A stretch of 64,000 nt of DNA from Betaproteobacteria bacterium (GTDB lineage: Bacteria; Pseudomonadota; Gammaproteobacteria; Burkholderiales; Usitatibacteraceae). The stretch covers positions 171,018 to 235,017 of the forward strand of contig JAEUMY010000017.1 in NCBI GenBank assembly GCA_016791265.1. Direction: 5' to 3'. Of the stretch, positions 1 to 8,061 are shown piece by piece (the stretch's first letter is position 1; each line of letters begins with the position of its first letter). The translations under genes were made by a program, and so were the position numbers. The notes under the pieces were generated by a model. That model saw only the letters and a program-made list of their open reading frames with translations, was not told the origin of the DNA and ran no database searches.

Positions 1-463
1 CGGCGGCGTGGGACTGATCGCCTGCTGCGACATCGCCGTCGCTTCCGCAGCGGCCAACTTCTCGTTGTCGGAAGTGCGCATCGGCCTCATCCCGGCGGTC
101 ATCAGCCCCTATGTGATCGCAGCGATGGGGGAGCGCGCGGCCCGGCGGTACTTCCTGACCGGCGAGCGATTCGATGCCGCCGAGGCGTATCGCATCGGTC
201 TGATCCACGACCACGCGCCCGATGACGACATGATGGACCGCACGATCAACCTGATTGTTGAAGCGCTGCTCTCCGCCGGACCGAATGCCCAGCGCGAGGC
301 CAAGGCGTTGATCGATGCCGTGGTGAATCGACCGCTTTCGCCGGCGCTCATCGAAGACACGGCGCGGCGCATCGCGCAGGTGCGTGTGTCCACCGAGGGA
401 CAGGAAGGTCTGGGCGCCTTCATCGCCAAACGTTCGCCCGCATGGATTGCCAACAAGGAATGA
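1..463 (+). CDS. liuC: Enoyl-CoA hydratase/isomerase, probably methylglutaconyl-CoA hydratase (3' part)
   Basis: This is the C-terminal part of a crotonase-fold protein; the N-terminus lies left of the window and the reading frame is open to base 2. It begins with GGVGLIACCDIAVAS, the conserved crotonase stretch of the oxyanion-hole region, followed by FSLSEVRIGLIPAVISPYV. About 153 residues are visible. The adjacent biotin-dependent carboxylase alpha subunit points to the leucine/isovalerate (liu) pathway, where this enzyme hydrates 3-methylglutaconyl-CoA to HMG-CoA. The liuC role is inferred from context; a generic enoyl-CoA hydratase is the alternative. Confidence 0.85.
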   Translation, partial: GGVGLIACCDIAVASAAANFSLSEVRIGLIPAVISPYVIAAMGERAARRYFLTGERFDAAEAYRIGLIHDHAPDDDMMDRTINLIVEALLSAGPNAQREAKALIDAVVNRPLSPALIEDTARRIAQVRVSTEGQEGLGAFIAKRSPAWIANKE

Positions 464-467
464 CCCC

Positions 468-893
468 ATGAATCAAACGCTCGTCCTCTATCCGCTTCTG
501 GCGATGTTCGCGCTGGTGGTCATGGTCGCGGTCACCATGTTCCGCCGCCGTGTCGCGTTTTACAAAACCAACCGTGTGCATCCCCAGAAGACGGCGACGT
601 CGGCGGAAATGGCCGCCGTCATGCCGGATTCGCGCGCGCCGGACAATTTCCGCAATCTCTTCGAGTTGCCGATGATGTTCTATGTGGCGCTGTTGGCCCT
701 GTACATCACGCAGCTGGTCATCCTGCCGCAGCTCGTGCTGGCATGGGTCTATGTCGCCGCCCGCTACGCTCACAGCTTCATCCACTGCACCAGCAACGTG
801 GTGATGCGCCGCTTTTACGCCTTTCTCGTGAGCTGCCTCACCCTGCTCGCCATGTGGATCTTGCTGGCCTATCAACTTTTCACCAAGGCATAG
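468..893 (+). CDS. MAPEG family integral membrane protein
   Basis: A 141-residue protein with about four hydrophobic segments, starting MNQTLVLYPLLAMFALVVMV. The central RAPDNFRNLFELPMMFYV block is typical of MAPEG (membrane-associated eicosanoid/glutathione metabolism) proteins. The ATG lies 4 bases after the liuC stop and the gene ends 4 bases before liuD, so it should be cotranscribed with both. Its substrate is unknown. A MAPEG gene between liuC and liuD is not part of the textbook liu operon. Confidence 0.85.
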   Translation: MNQTLVLYPLLAMFALVVMVAVTMFRRRVAFYKTNRVHPQKTATSAEMAAVMPDSRAPDNFRNLFELPMMFYVALLALYITQLVILPQLVLAWVYVAARYAHSFIHCTSNVVMRRFYAFLVSCLTLLAMWILLAYQLFTKA

Positions 894-897
894 CGCC

Positions 898-2817
898 ATG
901 TTCGACAAGATTCTCATCGCCAATCGCGGCGAAATCGCCTGCCGCATCATCCGCACCTGCCGGCGCATGGCCATCCGCACGGTTGCCGTGTACTCGGAGG
1001 CGGATGCCGAAGCGCAACACGTGCATCAGGCGGACGAGGCTTACCTGATCGGAGGGCCGCGCCCGGTGGATTCCTATCTCAAGGGCGACGTCATCATTGA
1101 AGTGGCGAAGAAATCCGGCGCCCAAGCCATTCATCCGGGTTATGGCTTTCTCTCCGAGAACGAAGACTTCGCTCGCGCCGTCGAAGCGGCAGGCATGGCG
1201 TTCATCGGCCCCACGCCTGAAGCCATCGAAAAGATGGGTCTCAAGGATCAGGCCAAGAAGATCATGCAGGCGGCTGGCGTGCCTGTCGTGCCAGGCTATC
1301 ACGGTGACAGTCAAGACCCGACGTTCCTGCACCAGCAGGCTGAGAGCATCGGTTATCCGGTGTTGGTCAAAGCCGTGGCGGGCGGCGGCGGCAAGGGCAT
1401 GCGTCTGGTTGAGCAGTCCGGCGAGTTCGCGGCCCAATTGGAAGCGGCGCAACGCGAGGCCCGCAACGCCTTCGGCGACGACCGCGTGCTCATCGAGCGC
1501 TTCGTGAAAGGCCCGCATCACATCGAATTTCAGGTGTTCGGCGACACGCATGGCAACTATGCGCATCTCTACGAACGCGAGTGTTCCATCCAGCGCCGCC
1601 ACCAGAAGATTCTGGAAGAAACCCCGTCGCCCTATCTGGACGAGGCCATGCGCACCAAGATGGGCGATGCCGCCGTGGCGGCAGCGGAGGCCATCGGCTA
1701 TCGGGGTGCCGGCACCATCGAGTTCATCGCCGGCGAAGACCGCGAGTTCTTCTTCATGGAAATGAACACGCGCCTGCAGGTGGAGCATCCCATCACGGAG
1801 ATGATCACCGGCGAGGACCTGGTTGAATGGCAACTTCGCGTGGCCGCGGGCGAGCCGCTGCCGCTTTTGCAGGACGAGATCGTCACCGGCGGTCACGCCA
1901 TTGAAGTACGCATCTGCGCCGAGGACCCGCAAAACCAATTCCTGCCAGAGATCGGCCGGCTCGAACGTTTCGTGCATCCTGATGGCGACGATGACGACAT
2001 TCGTCTCGACACAGGCGTGGTGGAAGGCGACGAAATCAGCATCTACTACGATCCCATGATCGCCAAGCTGATCGTGTGGGGAGAGGATCGCAGCGCCGCC
2101 ATCCGCCGCATGCGACAGGCGCTGACCGAGACCGCGGTCATCGGCTGCAAGACCAACCTGGGTTTCCTGCAACGCCTGCTGCATCACCCCGCATACGTGC
2201 AGGGAGACACCGCGACCAGTTTCATCGGCGAATATTCGCAGGACCTGCTGCCCGCTCGCACACCATTGTCCGGCGATGTTCTCGACCTTGCCGCGACGCG
2301 CATTTTGGTCGATGAGGCCGATGAGCTGTCAGCCGCCACGACGGAGCCCAATTCACCGTGGAACAGCCTGGCAGGCTGGCGCGTCAACGCTCCCCCATCG
2401 CGAATATTCGCAATCAAGCCGGGCGTGGGGGGCAGGGATGGCGAGGAGATTCGACATCGACTCAACCCCATGCATCTCGCGCCGCGTCAGGATGCGACTG
2501 TGATCCGTTCGGGCGACGCCTTGCAGATCATTCTCCCCGACCGCCGTTACGACCTGCACTACGTCGACCCGCATCACTATGAGGCCCCTGAGGCGGCCGC
2601 TGAAGGCCGGCTTACCGCGCTCATGCCGGGGCGCGTGGTGAAACTGTTCGTTCAAGCGGGTGACGCCGTGAAGAAAGGCCAGCCGCTACTCATCATGGAG
2701 GCGATGAAAATGGAACACACGATCGCCAGCCCGAAGGATGGCGTGATCGAGCGCGTGGCCTATGCGGTGAACGACATGGTGCAGGCGGATGCGCTGCTGT
2801 TCGCGTTCGCGGAGTAA
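898..2817 (+). CDS. liuD: Biotin-dependent acyl-CoA carboxylase alpha subunit, probably methylcrotonyl-CoA carboxylase
   Basis: A 639-residue protein with biotin carboxylase N-terminal, ATP-grasp and C-terminal domains and a fused biotinyl domain. The glycine-rich ATP loop GGGGKGMR is near residues 162-169, and the biotin site EAMKM has its target lysine at about residue 604. The start MFDKILIANRGEIACRIIRT is canonical. Size and context after liuC favour the methylcrotonyl-CoA carboxylase alpha chain (leucine degradation); geranyl-, acetyl- or propionyl-CoA carboxylases are related alternatives. Two copies of the window's 12-bp palindrome lie inside it, encoding EYSQ (2228) and RIFA (2400) in the less conserved linker after the BC domain. 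Confidence 0.93.
   Translation: MFDKILIANRGEIACRIIRTCRRMAIRTVAVYSEADAEAQHVHQADEAYLIGGPRPVDSYLKGDVIIEVAKKSGAQAIHPGYGFLSENEDFARAVEAAGMAFIGPTPEAIEKMGLKDQAKKIMQAAGVPVVPGYHGDSQDPTFLHQQAESIGYPVLVKAVAGGGGKGMRLVEQSGEFAAQLEAAQREARNAFGDDRVLIERFVKGPHHIEFQVFGDTHGNYAHLYERECSIQRRHQKILEETPSPYLDEAMRTKMGDAAVAAAEAIGYRGAGTIEFIAGEDREFFFMEMNTRLQVEHPITEMITGEDLVEWQLRVAAGEPLPLLQDEIVTGGHAIEVRICAEDPQNQFLPEIGRLERFVHPDGDDDDIRLDTGVVEGDEISIYYDPMIAKLIVWGEDRSAAIRRMRQALTETAVIGCKTNLGFLQRLLHHPAYVQGDTATSFIGEYSQDLLPARTPLSGDVLDLAATRILVDEADELSAATTEPNSPWNSLAGWRVNAPPSRIFAIKPGVGGRDGEEIRHRLNPMHLAPRQDATVIRSGDALQIILPDRRYDLHYVDPHHYEAPEAAAEGRLTALMPGRVVKLFVQAGDAVKKGQPLLIMEAMKMEHTIASPKDGVIERVAYAVNDMVQADALLFAFAE
2228..2239. repeat. Iterated palindrome copy 1
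   Basis: GCGAATATTCGC, in liuD, read as GEYSQ. Confidence 0.97.
2400..2411. repeat. Iterated palindrome copy 2
   Basis: GCGAATATTCGC, in liuD, read as SRIFA; 160 bases from copy 1 and in a different frame phase. Confidence 0.97.
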
Positions 2818-2823
2818 CGCACT

Positions 2824-2835
2824 GCGAATATTCGC
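2824..2835. repeat. Iterated palindrome copy 3
   Basis: GCGAATATTCGC, intergenic, 7 bases after the liuD stop. Confidence 0.97.
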
Positions 2836-3132
2836 GATGCCGACCTGCCAGCGCGATGGTGTAGCAGATGCCCATGGCAGCCAAGCGCCGGACTCTCGGG
2901 GCTTTCTCGTTTGGTGATTCCCAAGCAAGCCGGACCAGATTTGGACTGATCTGGCGATGAAGAAGTGTCCTGGGTGTTCGACGGCTCTGCCGTGCCTGCT
3001 TTGCCATGGTCGAGGACCTGCGCGAGTCCTTCACCGGCGCCGTGGAATTGGACGAAAATTTCTCGGCGTTTCTAATCGGAAATCAACATCCTGACAAGAT
3101 TGTGCGCCGAAGCCGCCTATACTCCCGCGCTT

Positions 3133-3144
3133 GCGAATATTCGC
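3133..3144. repeat. Iterated palindrome copy 4
   Basis: GCGAATATTCGC, intergenic, 10 bases after a TATACT hexamer upstream of tag. Confidence 0.97.
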
Positions 3145-3184
3145 CTGAGAAGCTCTCCAAATGACAAACGCAAGGGCCTGCCGT

Positions 3185-3243
3185 CCCTGGTGCATCAGGG
3201 GCGACGCTTGCGGGGATGTGACCCCGCAGGCGCGAATCGCGCC
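3185..3243 (+). other. Structured 5' leader of tag: three tandem hairpins
   Basis: Three perfect stems follow one another: CCCTG/CAGGG (3185-3200), TGCGGGG/CCCCGCA (3209-3228, loop ATGTGA) and GGCGCG/CGCGCC (3229-3243, loop AAT). The tag ribosome binding site GGAG (3251-3254) follows after 7 bases. No T-run follows, so these are not intrinsic terminators. I do not recognise a known RNA family. A role in translation control is an inference. Confidence 0.45.
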
Positions 3244-3260
3244 ACGGATCGGAGTTGAAC

Positions 3261-3830
3261 ATGAATCGCTGTAGCTGGTGCCTGGGCAGTCAGGCCTATA
3301 TCGACTACCACGACAACGAGTGGGGTGTCCCCGTCCACGACGACCAGATCTTCTTCGAATTCCTCATCCTAGAAGGCGCGCAAGCCGGCCTCTCCTGGTC
3401 CACCATCCTCGCCAAGCGCGACAACTACCGGCGAATATTCGCAGGCTTCGATCCGGCCAAGGTCGCGCGTTTTTCTCCGGCCTTGATCGAGAAAGCCCTC
3501 CTCGACCCCGGCATTGTGAGGAACCGCCTCAAGGTCGAAGGCACGGTCAAGAACGCCAAGGCCTTTCTCGCCGTGCAGAAGGAATTTGGCAGCTTTGATG
3601 CCTACGTCTGGAAGTTCGTGGGCGGCAAGCCCATTCAGGGCAAGCGCAAGACCATGAAGGACGTGCCGGCCAGCACGCCGGAATCGGATGCGCTGTCGAA
3701 GGACTTGAAGAAGCGCGGCTTCACGTTTGTCGGCACGACCATCATGTACGCCTTCATGCAGGCAACCGGGTTGGTCAACGACCATCTGATTGATTGTCAC
3801 CGGCACGATGCCTGCGCCCGGATGAAGTAG
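3261..3830 (+). CDS. tag: DNA-3-methyladenine glycosylase I
   Basis: A 189-residue homologue of E. coli Tag, which removes 3-methyladenine from alkylated DNA. Visible family blocks are the N-terminal CSWC, the YHDNEWGVP block, FFEFLILEGAQAGLSW and the C-terminal LVNDHLIDCHRHDAC; the Cys and His residues at both ends match the zinc-binding site of the family. I chose ATG 3261 (MNRCSW), which has GGAG 6 bases upstream; a TTG at 3255 would add two residues. The palindrome copy at 3431 encodes RRIFAG just before FDP. Confidence 0.95.
   Translation: MNRCSWCLGSQAYIDYHDNEWGVPVHDDQIFFEFLILEGAQAGLSWSTILAKRDNYRRIFAGFDPAKVARFSPALIEKALLDPGIVRNRLKVEGTVKNAKAFLAVQKEFGSFDAYVWKFVGGKPIQGKRKTMKDVPASTPESDALSKDLKKRGFTFVGTTIMYAFMQATGLVNDHLIDCHRHDACARMK
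3431..3442. repeat. Iterated palindrome copy 5
   Basis: GCGAATATTCGC, in tag, read as RRIFAG. Confidence 0.97.
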
Positions 3831-3979
3831 TCGCTGTGTGGGCTGTGCGAGCGTGAGGAGGCCGCAAGTCAATGCAGGAACGCGTCATACCGGTCCTGCC
3901 TGCGCGGGAATGGCAAGACGACCTGATCAGAGAGATTTCTGACGAACTGAAGTAACCTTTCGGCCTTGATGCTGTCGAA

Positions 3980-4058
3980 GCCCGCCGGGGATGCCGCCAG
4001 ACAGAGATGGCGCCCCGTCAAGCCTGGAACACGGGCTTGCCTACGCCGCACGCGTGTT
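3980..4058 (+). ncRNA. Structured nhaA leader, candidate Li+ (nhaA-I type) riboswitch
   Basis: Immediately before nhaA the sequence folds as GGGG (3987-3990), bulge ATGC, CGCCA (3995-3999), loop GACAGAGA, TGGCG (4008-4012), CCCC (4013-4016). A second stem CAAGCC/GGCTTG (4019-4024 with 4034-4039) follows, then CCTACGCCGCACGCGTG. The Shine-Dalgarno AGGA (4071-4074) is 20-30 bases further on. Position, bulged first stem and purine-rich loop fit my memory of the nhaA-I motif, shown to be a Li+ riboswitch class, but I cannot run a covariance search. Exact ends are approximate. Confidence 0.6.
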
Positions 4059-4080
4059 CAACCTCTCATCAGGACCTTTC

Positions 4081-5307
4081 ATGCCGATCCAGATCATTTC
4101 GCAGGCGCTGCGTCGCTTCCTCAAACTCGAGGCGGCCGGTGGCCTCATTCTCATGGGCTGCGCCGTGCTGGCTTTCATCGCCAGCAACTCCGCGCTCTCG
4201 CCGCTCTACGACGCCTTTCTCAATGTGCCAGGCCAGGTGCGGGTGGGCGAGCTCGACATCCAGAAGCCATTGCTCCTCTGGGTGAACGATCTGTGGATGG
4301 CGGTGTTCTTTTTCCTCGTCGGGCTGGAGATCAAGCGCGAGCTGCTCGAAGGCAGTCTCTCCACGCGCGAGACGCTGATGCTGCCCTGCGTCGCGGCGCT
4401 CGGCGGCATGGTGGCCCCCGCGCTCATCTATGCCGGCATCAACTGGGGCGATTCAGTCGCCCTGCGCGGCTGGGCCATTCCGGCGGCCACCGACATCGCA
4501 TTCGCACTGGGCGTGCTGGCACTCCTGGGCAGCCGAGTGCCGATCGCGCTGAAGGTCTTCCTCACCGCAGTCGCCATCGTCGATGACCTGGGGGCCATCA
4601 TCATCATCGCCCTCTTCTACACGGCCGATCTCAATCTGACCTCGCTCGGCCTTGCGGCGGCTGGCGTGCTGGCGCTCATCATCGCCAATCGCAGCGGCGT
4701 GCGCGCGGTGCCGGTGTATCTCGCCATCGGTCTTTTCATGTGGGTCTGCGTGCTGAAGTCGGGCGTACACGCCACGCTGGCCGGGGTCGCCACGGCGCTC
4801 GCCATTCCGCTCGCGGGGGCCAAGCCCGAGGATGAAAGCCCGCTCAAATCGCTGGAGCACAGCCTGCATCCGCTGGTGGCGTTTCTCATCCTGCCCACAT
4901 TCGCCTTCGCCAATGCCGGCGTGTCGCTCGCGGGCGTGCAATGGTCCGCGATGCTGCAGCCGGTCACCCTGGGCATCGCTTGCGGCCTCGTCTTCGGCAA
5001 GGTCATCGGCGTGTTTGGCGCGTCCTGGATCGCCATCAAGCTGGGCATGACACGCCTGCCGGATGGCGCCAACTTCAAGGCGCTTTTTGGTGTGTCGCTA
5101 CTCTGCGGCATCGGCTTCACCATGAGCCTTTTCATCGGCACACTGGCGTGGGAAGAGGATGCGGGCAGCATGGCGGTCGCTGTCCGACTCGGCGTGCTGG
5201 GCGGCTCGATCATCGCGGCCGTGCTGGGCTACCTGTGGCTGCGCATGGTGCTGCCTGCCAAGAGCGCCGATCCGGCGGAAGATGCCGCCCCGGTGAACGG
5301 CCGTTGA
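4081..5307 (+). CDS. nhaA: Na+/H+ antiporter NhaA
   Basis: A 408-residue inner-membrane protein with about 12 transmembrane segments that exchanges protons for Na+ or Li+. The ion-binding site is visible as TDIAF (Asp138) and AIVDDLGA (Asp168-Asp169), equivalent to E. coli Asp133, Asp163 and Asp164. The block NDLWMAVFFFLVGLEIKREL is also diagnostic. ATG 4081 is chosen because the protein then begins at the family N-terminus and AGGA lies 6 bases upstream; further upstream is the structured leader, not coding. The stop overlaps the next gene's TTG start. Confidence 0.96.
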   Translation: MPIQIISQALRRFLKLEAAGGLILMGCAVLAFIASNSALSPLYDAFLNVPGQVRVGELDIQKPLLLWVNDLWMAVFFFLVGLEIKRELLEGSLSTRETLMLPCVAALGGMVAPALIYAGINWGDSVALRGWAIPAATDIAFALGVLALLGSRVPIALKVFLTAVAIVDDLGAIIIIALFYTADLNLTSLGLAAAGVLALIIANRSGVRAVPVYLAIGLFMWVCVLKSGVHATLAGVATALAIPLAGAKPEDESPLKSLEHSLHPLVAFLILPTFAFANAGVSLAGVQWSAMLQPVTLGIACGLVFGKVIGVFGASWIAIKLGMTRLPDGANFKALFGVSLLCGIGFTMSLFIGTLAWEEDAGSMAVAVRLGVLGGSIIAAVLGYLWLRMVLPAKSADPAEDAAPVNGR

Positions 5308-5756
5308 ATCACGCCGTCACACCCACTGCAGTCCTCGACACCAACGTGGTGCTGGATTGCTTCGCGTTCGATGGACCGCTGGCGAAGCCGCTGGCGGACG
5401 CGGTGCGCGCGGGCGCCATGCGCGTCATCACCACTGATGAGTGCCTCGCCGAGCTGGCGCGGGTGCTGGCCTATCCGAAGCTGAAACTGGACGACACCGG
5501 CCGCGCGCTCGGGCTCGAGCGCTTTCGTGCGGTGGCGGACGTGGTGCCACTGCGCATGGTGGCGGATGTGCCGCGCTGCAAGGATAGGGATGACCAGAAG
5601 TTTCTCGATCTCGCCGCGGCGGAACGGGTGCATTTCCTGTTCAGCCGGGATGAGCAGGTGTTGGCAACGCGGGCGAAGATGATGCGAATATTCGCAGTGA
5701 CAGTGATCGAGCCGAAGCGCTGGGCGGAACAATTGCGAACTGCGTCGGCCGCGTAG
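5304..5756 (+). CDS. PIN-domain protein, putative toxin component
   Basis: A 150-residue PIN-fold protein of the putative toxin-antitoxin toxin family related to COG1569. The acidic active-site residues are in place: LDTNVVLD, TDECLAEL, CKDRDDQKF and FSRDEQ. No ATG fits; a TTG at 5304 overlaps the nhaA stop (TTGA), implying translational coupling. No antitoxin-like small gene lies next to it, so a toxin role is doubtful and a cellular RNase role is possible. The palindrome copy at 5684 encodes MRIFA near the C-terminus. Confidence 0.8.
   Translation: MNHAVTPTAVLDTNVVLDCFAFDGPLAKPLADAVRAGAMRVITTDECLAELARVLAYPKLKLDDTGRALGLERFRAVADVVPLRMVADVPRCKDRDDQKFLDLAAAERVHFLFSRDEQVLATRAKMMRIFAVTVIEPKRWAEQLRTASAA
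5684..5695. repeat. Iterated palindrome copy 6
   Basis: TGCGAATATTCGCA (14-bp form), in the PIN gene, read as MRIFA. Confidence 0.97.
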
Positions 5757-5823
5757 CCCGGGTGAAGCAACGCGGAAGCCGGGGCATTAGGCCCCGGATT
5801 CCGCTTCGCTGCATCCGGACTAC
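5753..5823. repeat. REP-like imperfect palindrome
   Basis: A 71-base inverted repeat running from GTAGCCCGG to CCGGACTAC with centre GGGGCATTAGGCCCC. It overlaps the stop codon of the PIN gene. The pattern of GTAGCCCGG with CGCTTCGCTGCATCCGG resembles extragenic repeats seen in many beta- and gammaproteobacteria. I see one copy in this window. Confidence 0.7.
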
Positions 5824-5878
5824 GAGCAAGTTTTCTTGATGAGAGATCAGTGCGGGCTATTGGAGAGCATCTGCGGTC

Positions 5879-6811
5879 ATGGACATCAGCGATTCAATGA
5901 AACAATGGCGGGCGTCGGTCGCAGCAAGAGCGGTCGTCGCCGTCTTCGCTCTCAATGCGGCAGCCGCCGCCGCAGAAATACCGGAGATCGTGCATTTGGA
6001 CAGCGCCGACGGCAAGACCCGGCTCTCGGGCTATCTGTATCGGCCCGATACCGACAAATGGCCGGGCGAGCGGCCCGGCATCGTGCTGCTGCATGGCCGT
6101 ACGGGACTCTTCAGCGCATCCGCAAAGAAGCTGGATGCCTCGACCCTCTCCGCCCGCACCACGCTCTGGGGCCGGTTCTGGGCCGAGCGCGGTTATGTCG
6201 CGCTGTATGTCGACAGCTTCAGTCCGCGCGGACACGCCCGCGGTTTCGCAGCGGGCACGAACAAGCCCGGTCAGCGTCCGCCGGAAGTGAATGAAATCGA
6301 GGTGCGGCCGCTGGATGCGTATCAGGGCCTCGCCTTTCTGCGCGCGCAGAAGTCCGTGCGCAAGGACAGCATCTTTCTCCAGGGCTGGTCCAATGGCGGT
6401 ACGGCCGCGCTGGCGGCCATGTCGGTGAAACTGGCCGGGGCGGAGCGTGCAGGCCCGGCGGCGGGCTTTCGCGCGGCGATCTCGGTCTATCCCGGCTGCG
6501 GCACGCTGCGGCGGCAGTTGGGCGAGTCTTATCGCAGCCACGCGCCCCTGCTCCTGCTCATGGGGATGGAGGACGAGGAAGTGAGCTTCAGCCAGTGTGC
6601 AGCGCTGGCTCGCGAGGCCCGCGCCAATGATGTTGAATTCGTTAAGTATGACGGCGCGACACACGGCTATGACTCGCCCGCGTCCAACCGCACGGCGGTC
6701 GCCGCCAATGTGGCCGCGGCAAAGGACACGCTGGATCGCGCCGAGAAATTCCTGACTCGGTTCAGTCCAGCGCAAGCGGTTGGTGCAACGCAGCCTGAAG
6801 CGGGGAAATAG
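5879..6811 (+). CDS. Secreted dienelactone hydrolase family protein
   Basis: An alpha/beta hydrolase of 310 residues with an N-terminal signal peptide (hydrophobic stretch AVVAVFALNAAAAAA). The nucleophile elbow is GWSNGG (Ser171 counted from 5879), the acid is probably in GMEDEEVS and the histidine in ATHGYDSP. Classical dienelactone hydrolase uses Cys; here it is Ser. The start may be ATG 5879 or ATG 5897 (MKQWRAS), the latter giving a more usual signal peptide. It ends 3 bases before the convergent MFS gene. Substrate unknown. Confidence 0.85.
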   Translation: MDISDSMKQWRASVAARAVVAVFALNAAAAAAEIPEIVHLDSADGKTRLSGYLYRPDTDKWPGERPGIVLLHGRTGLFSASAKKLDASTLSARTTLWGRFWAERGYVALYVDSFSPRGHARGFAAGTNKPGQRPPEVNEIEVRPLDAYQGLAFLRAQKSVRKDSIFLQGWSNGGTAALAAMSVKLAGAERAGPAAGFRAAISVYPGCGTLRRQLGESYRSHAPLLLLMGMEDEEVSFSQCAALAREARANDVEFVKYDGATHGYDSPASNRTAVAANVAAAKDTLDRAEKFLTRFSPAQAVGATQPEAGK

Positions 6812-6814
6812 CGC

Positions 6815-8047
6815 TCAGCCGGCCTTCCGCGCCTGGGCCGCGATGGCCTGTGCGGCAATCACCGCACACACCAGCGACATCGCCACGCCAAAGAACACGG
6901 CACGCGGCTGGCCCGCATCGAGCAGCAGGCCGAAAATGAGCGGCGCCGTGGCCAGGCCCACATCCAGTCCCGAGTAAACGAGGCCATAGACACGGCCGAA
7001 GGCACCCGTGCCGAGACGCGCCGCCGTCGCTTTGCGAACGAGCATGTCGCGCGACGGACCGGCCAGCCCCACGCAGAAACCCATCACGGCCATGACCCCG
7101 ATGACGGCCCAGCCGGGGATGAGCGACAAGGCCAGAACAACAGCAAGCACCGCGCCCACAAGGAAGACGGCAGACACGAGCTTCTCCTGCCCGCGCTCGC
7201 CGCCGGCCAGGAATCCACCGGTGGCGATACCGGCTGCGCTCCCCAGGAGATAGGCGGTCAATGCCGACGTGGCGACCGCAAGCGTCAGGCCATACAGCTC
7301 GCGGAACAGCGACGGCGCGAAATTCTGCAGCGCGCCGAACACCAGGGTGGAAAAGAAAAAGAAGAAGAACGCGAAGAGCACCAGCGGCAACTTGATGAGA
7401 TCGAACAGGCTGCCGTCGTAGCGCTCTTTCGGCTTGCCGTCGGCGCGCGCGAGTTCGTCGGCCAGCACATCGCGCTTCCACCAGAGCAGTGCGAGCGAGA
7501 ATGCGCCGAGCGCGGCTGCGGCCAGCCCGGCAGCGCGCCAGCCAAACGCGGTGGCCATTGCGAGCATGGCGACCGATCCCGCCGCCCAACCGAGATTGCC
7601 GGACAGCCCATGCACGGAGAACGCGTGGCCCAACCGCGCTTGCGACACACGATGATTGAGGAGCGCGAAGTCGGCGGGATGGAACACGCTGTTCCCCAAG
7701 CCCGCCACGAACGCCGCGACATAGAGCCCCCACACGCCCGGTGCCGCGGCCAGCAGTACGCCGGACAGTGCCAGCGTGGCCACACCCAGGCACAGCACGC
7801 GATGCGCGCCCCAACGATCGACCAGGAATCCGGCCAGCGCCTGGCCGATCCCCGAGACCACGAAGAACACGGTCATCAACGAGCCGACCTGCGTGTAGGA
7901 CAGCGAATATTCGCCCATGAGCCAGGGGAACAGCGGCGGCAGCATGAGGTGGAAGAAGTGCGACGTGCCGTGGGCGAAGCCCACCAGCGAGATGACGGTG
8001 GCGTCCTGGCGAAAAGTGGGGCCGGCGGCCGGCGCGGTGGCGGACAT
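6815..8047 (-). CDS. MFS transporter, fosmidomycin-resistance (Fsr)-like
   Basis: A 410-residue protein with about 12 transmembrane segments. The N-terminal region with GFAHGTSHFFHLMLPPLFP and the loop GFLVDRWGAHRVL resemble Fsr-type major facilitator exporters. I chose ATG 8047 (MSATAPAAG), because residues upstream in the same frame are arginine-rich antisense of cheB. It lies 14 bases after cheB and is probably cotranscribed with it. The palindrome at 7903 encodes GEYSLSY in the first periplasmic loop. Transport substrate is not predictable. Confidence 0.85.
   Translation of the reverse strand: MSATAPAAGPTFRQDATVISLVGFAHGTSHFFHLMLPPLFPWLMGEYSLSYTQVGSLMTVFFVVSGIGQALAGFLVDRWGAHRVLCLGVATLALSGVLLAAAPGVWGLYVAAFVAGLGNSVFHPADFALLNHRVSQARLGHAFSVHGLSGNLGWAAGSVAMLAMATAFGWRAAGLAAAALGAFSLALLWWKRDVLADELARADGKPKERYDGSLFDLIKLPLVLFAFFFFFFSTLVFGALQNFAPSLFRELYGLTLAVATSALTAYLLGSAAGIATGGFLAGGERGQEKLVSAVFLVGAVLAVVLALSLIPGWAVIGVMAVMGFCVGLAGPSRDMLVRKATAARLGTGAFGRVYGLVYSGLDVGLATAPLIFGLLLDAGQPRAVFFGVAMSLVCAVIAAQAIAAQARKAG
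7903..7914. repeat. Iterated palindrome copy 7
   Basis: GCGAATATTCGC, in the MFS gene, read as GEYSL. Confidence 0.97.
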
Positions 8048-8061
8048 GTGCGCCTTGGGCC

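Larger units (their letters stand above)
2818..3260. other. Intergenic region between liuD and tag
   Basis: About 440 bases without a convincing gene. It holds two perfect GCGAATATTCGC palindromes (2824, 3133), a TATACT hexamer at 3118-3123 that could be a -10 box for tag (the best -35, CTGACA at 3091, is 21 bases upstream, which is too far), and three consecutive short hairpins from 3185 to 3243 directly before tag. Confidence 0.5.

Noticed and set aside
2957..3094. 45-codon ORF with CPGC and CLLC pairs, zinc-ribbon-like
   Set aside because: No ribosome binding site, a basic low-complexity tail and no relation to neighbours; the cysteine spacing is probably chance.
3869..4051. 60-codon minus-strand ORF upstream of nhaA
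   Set aside because: It overlaps the structured nhaA leader and its apparent coding potential follows from the paired stems.
4941..5303. N-terminal extension of the PIN protein through nhaA
   Set aside because: The extension is an out-of-frame reading of nhaA; PIN homology starts at about 5325.
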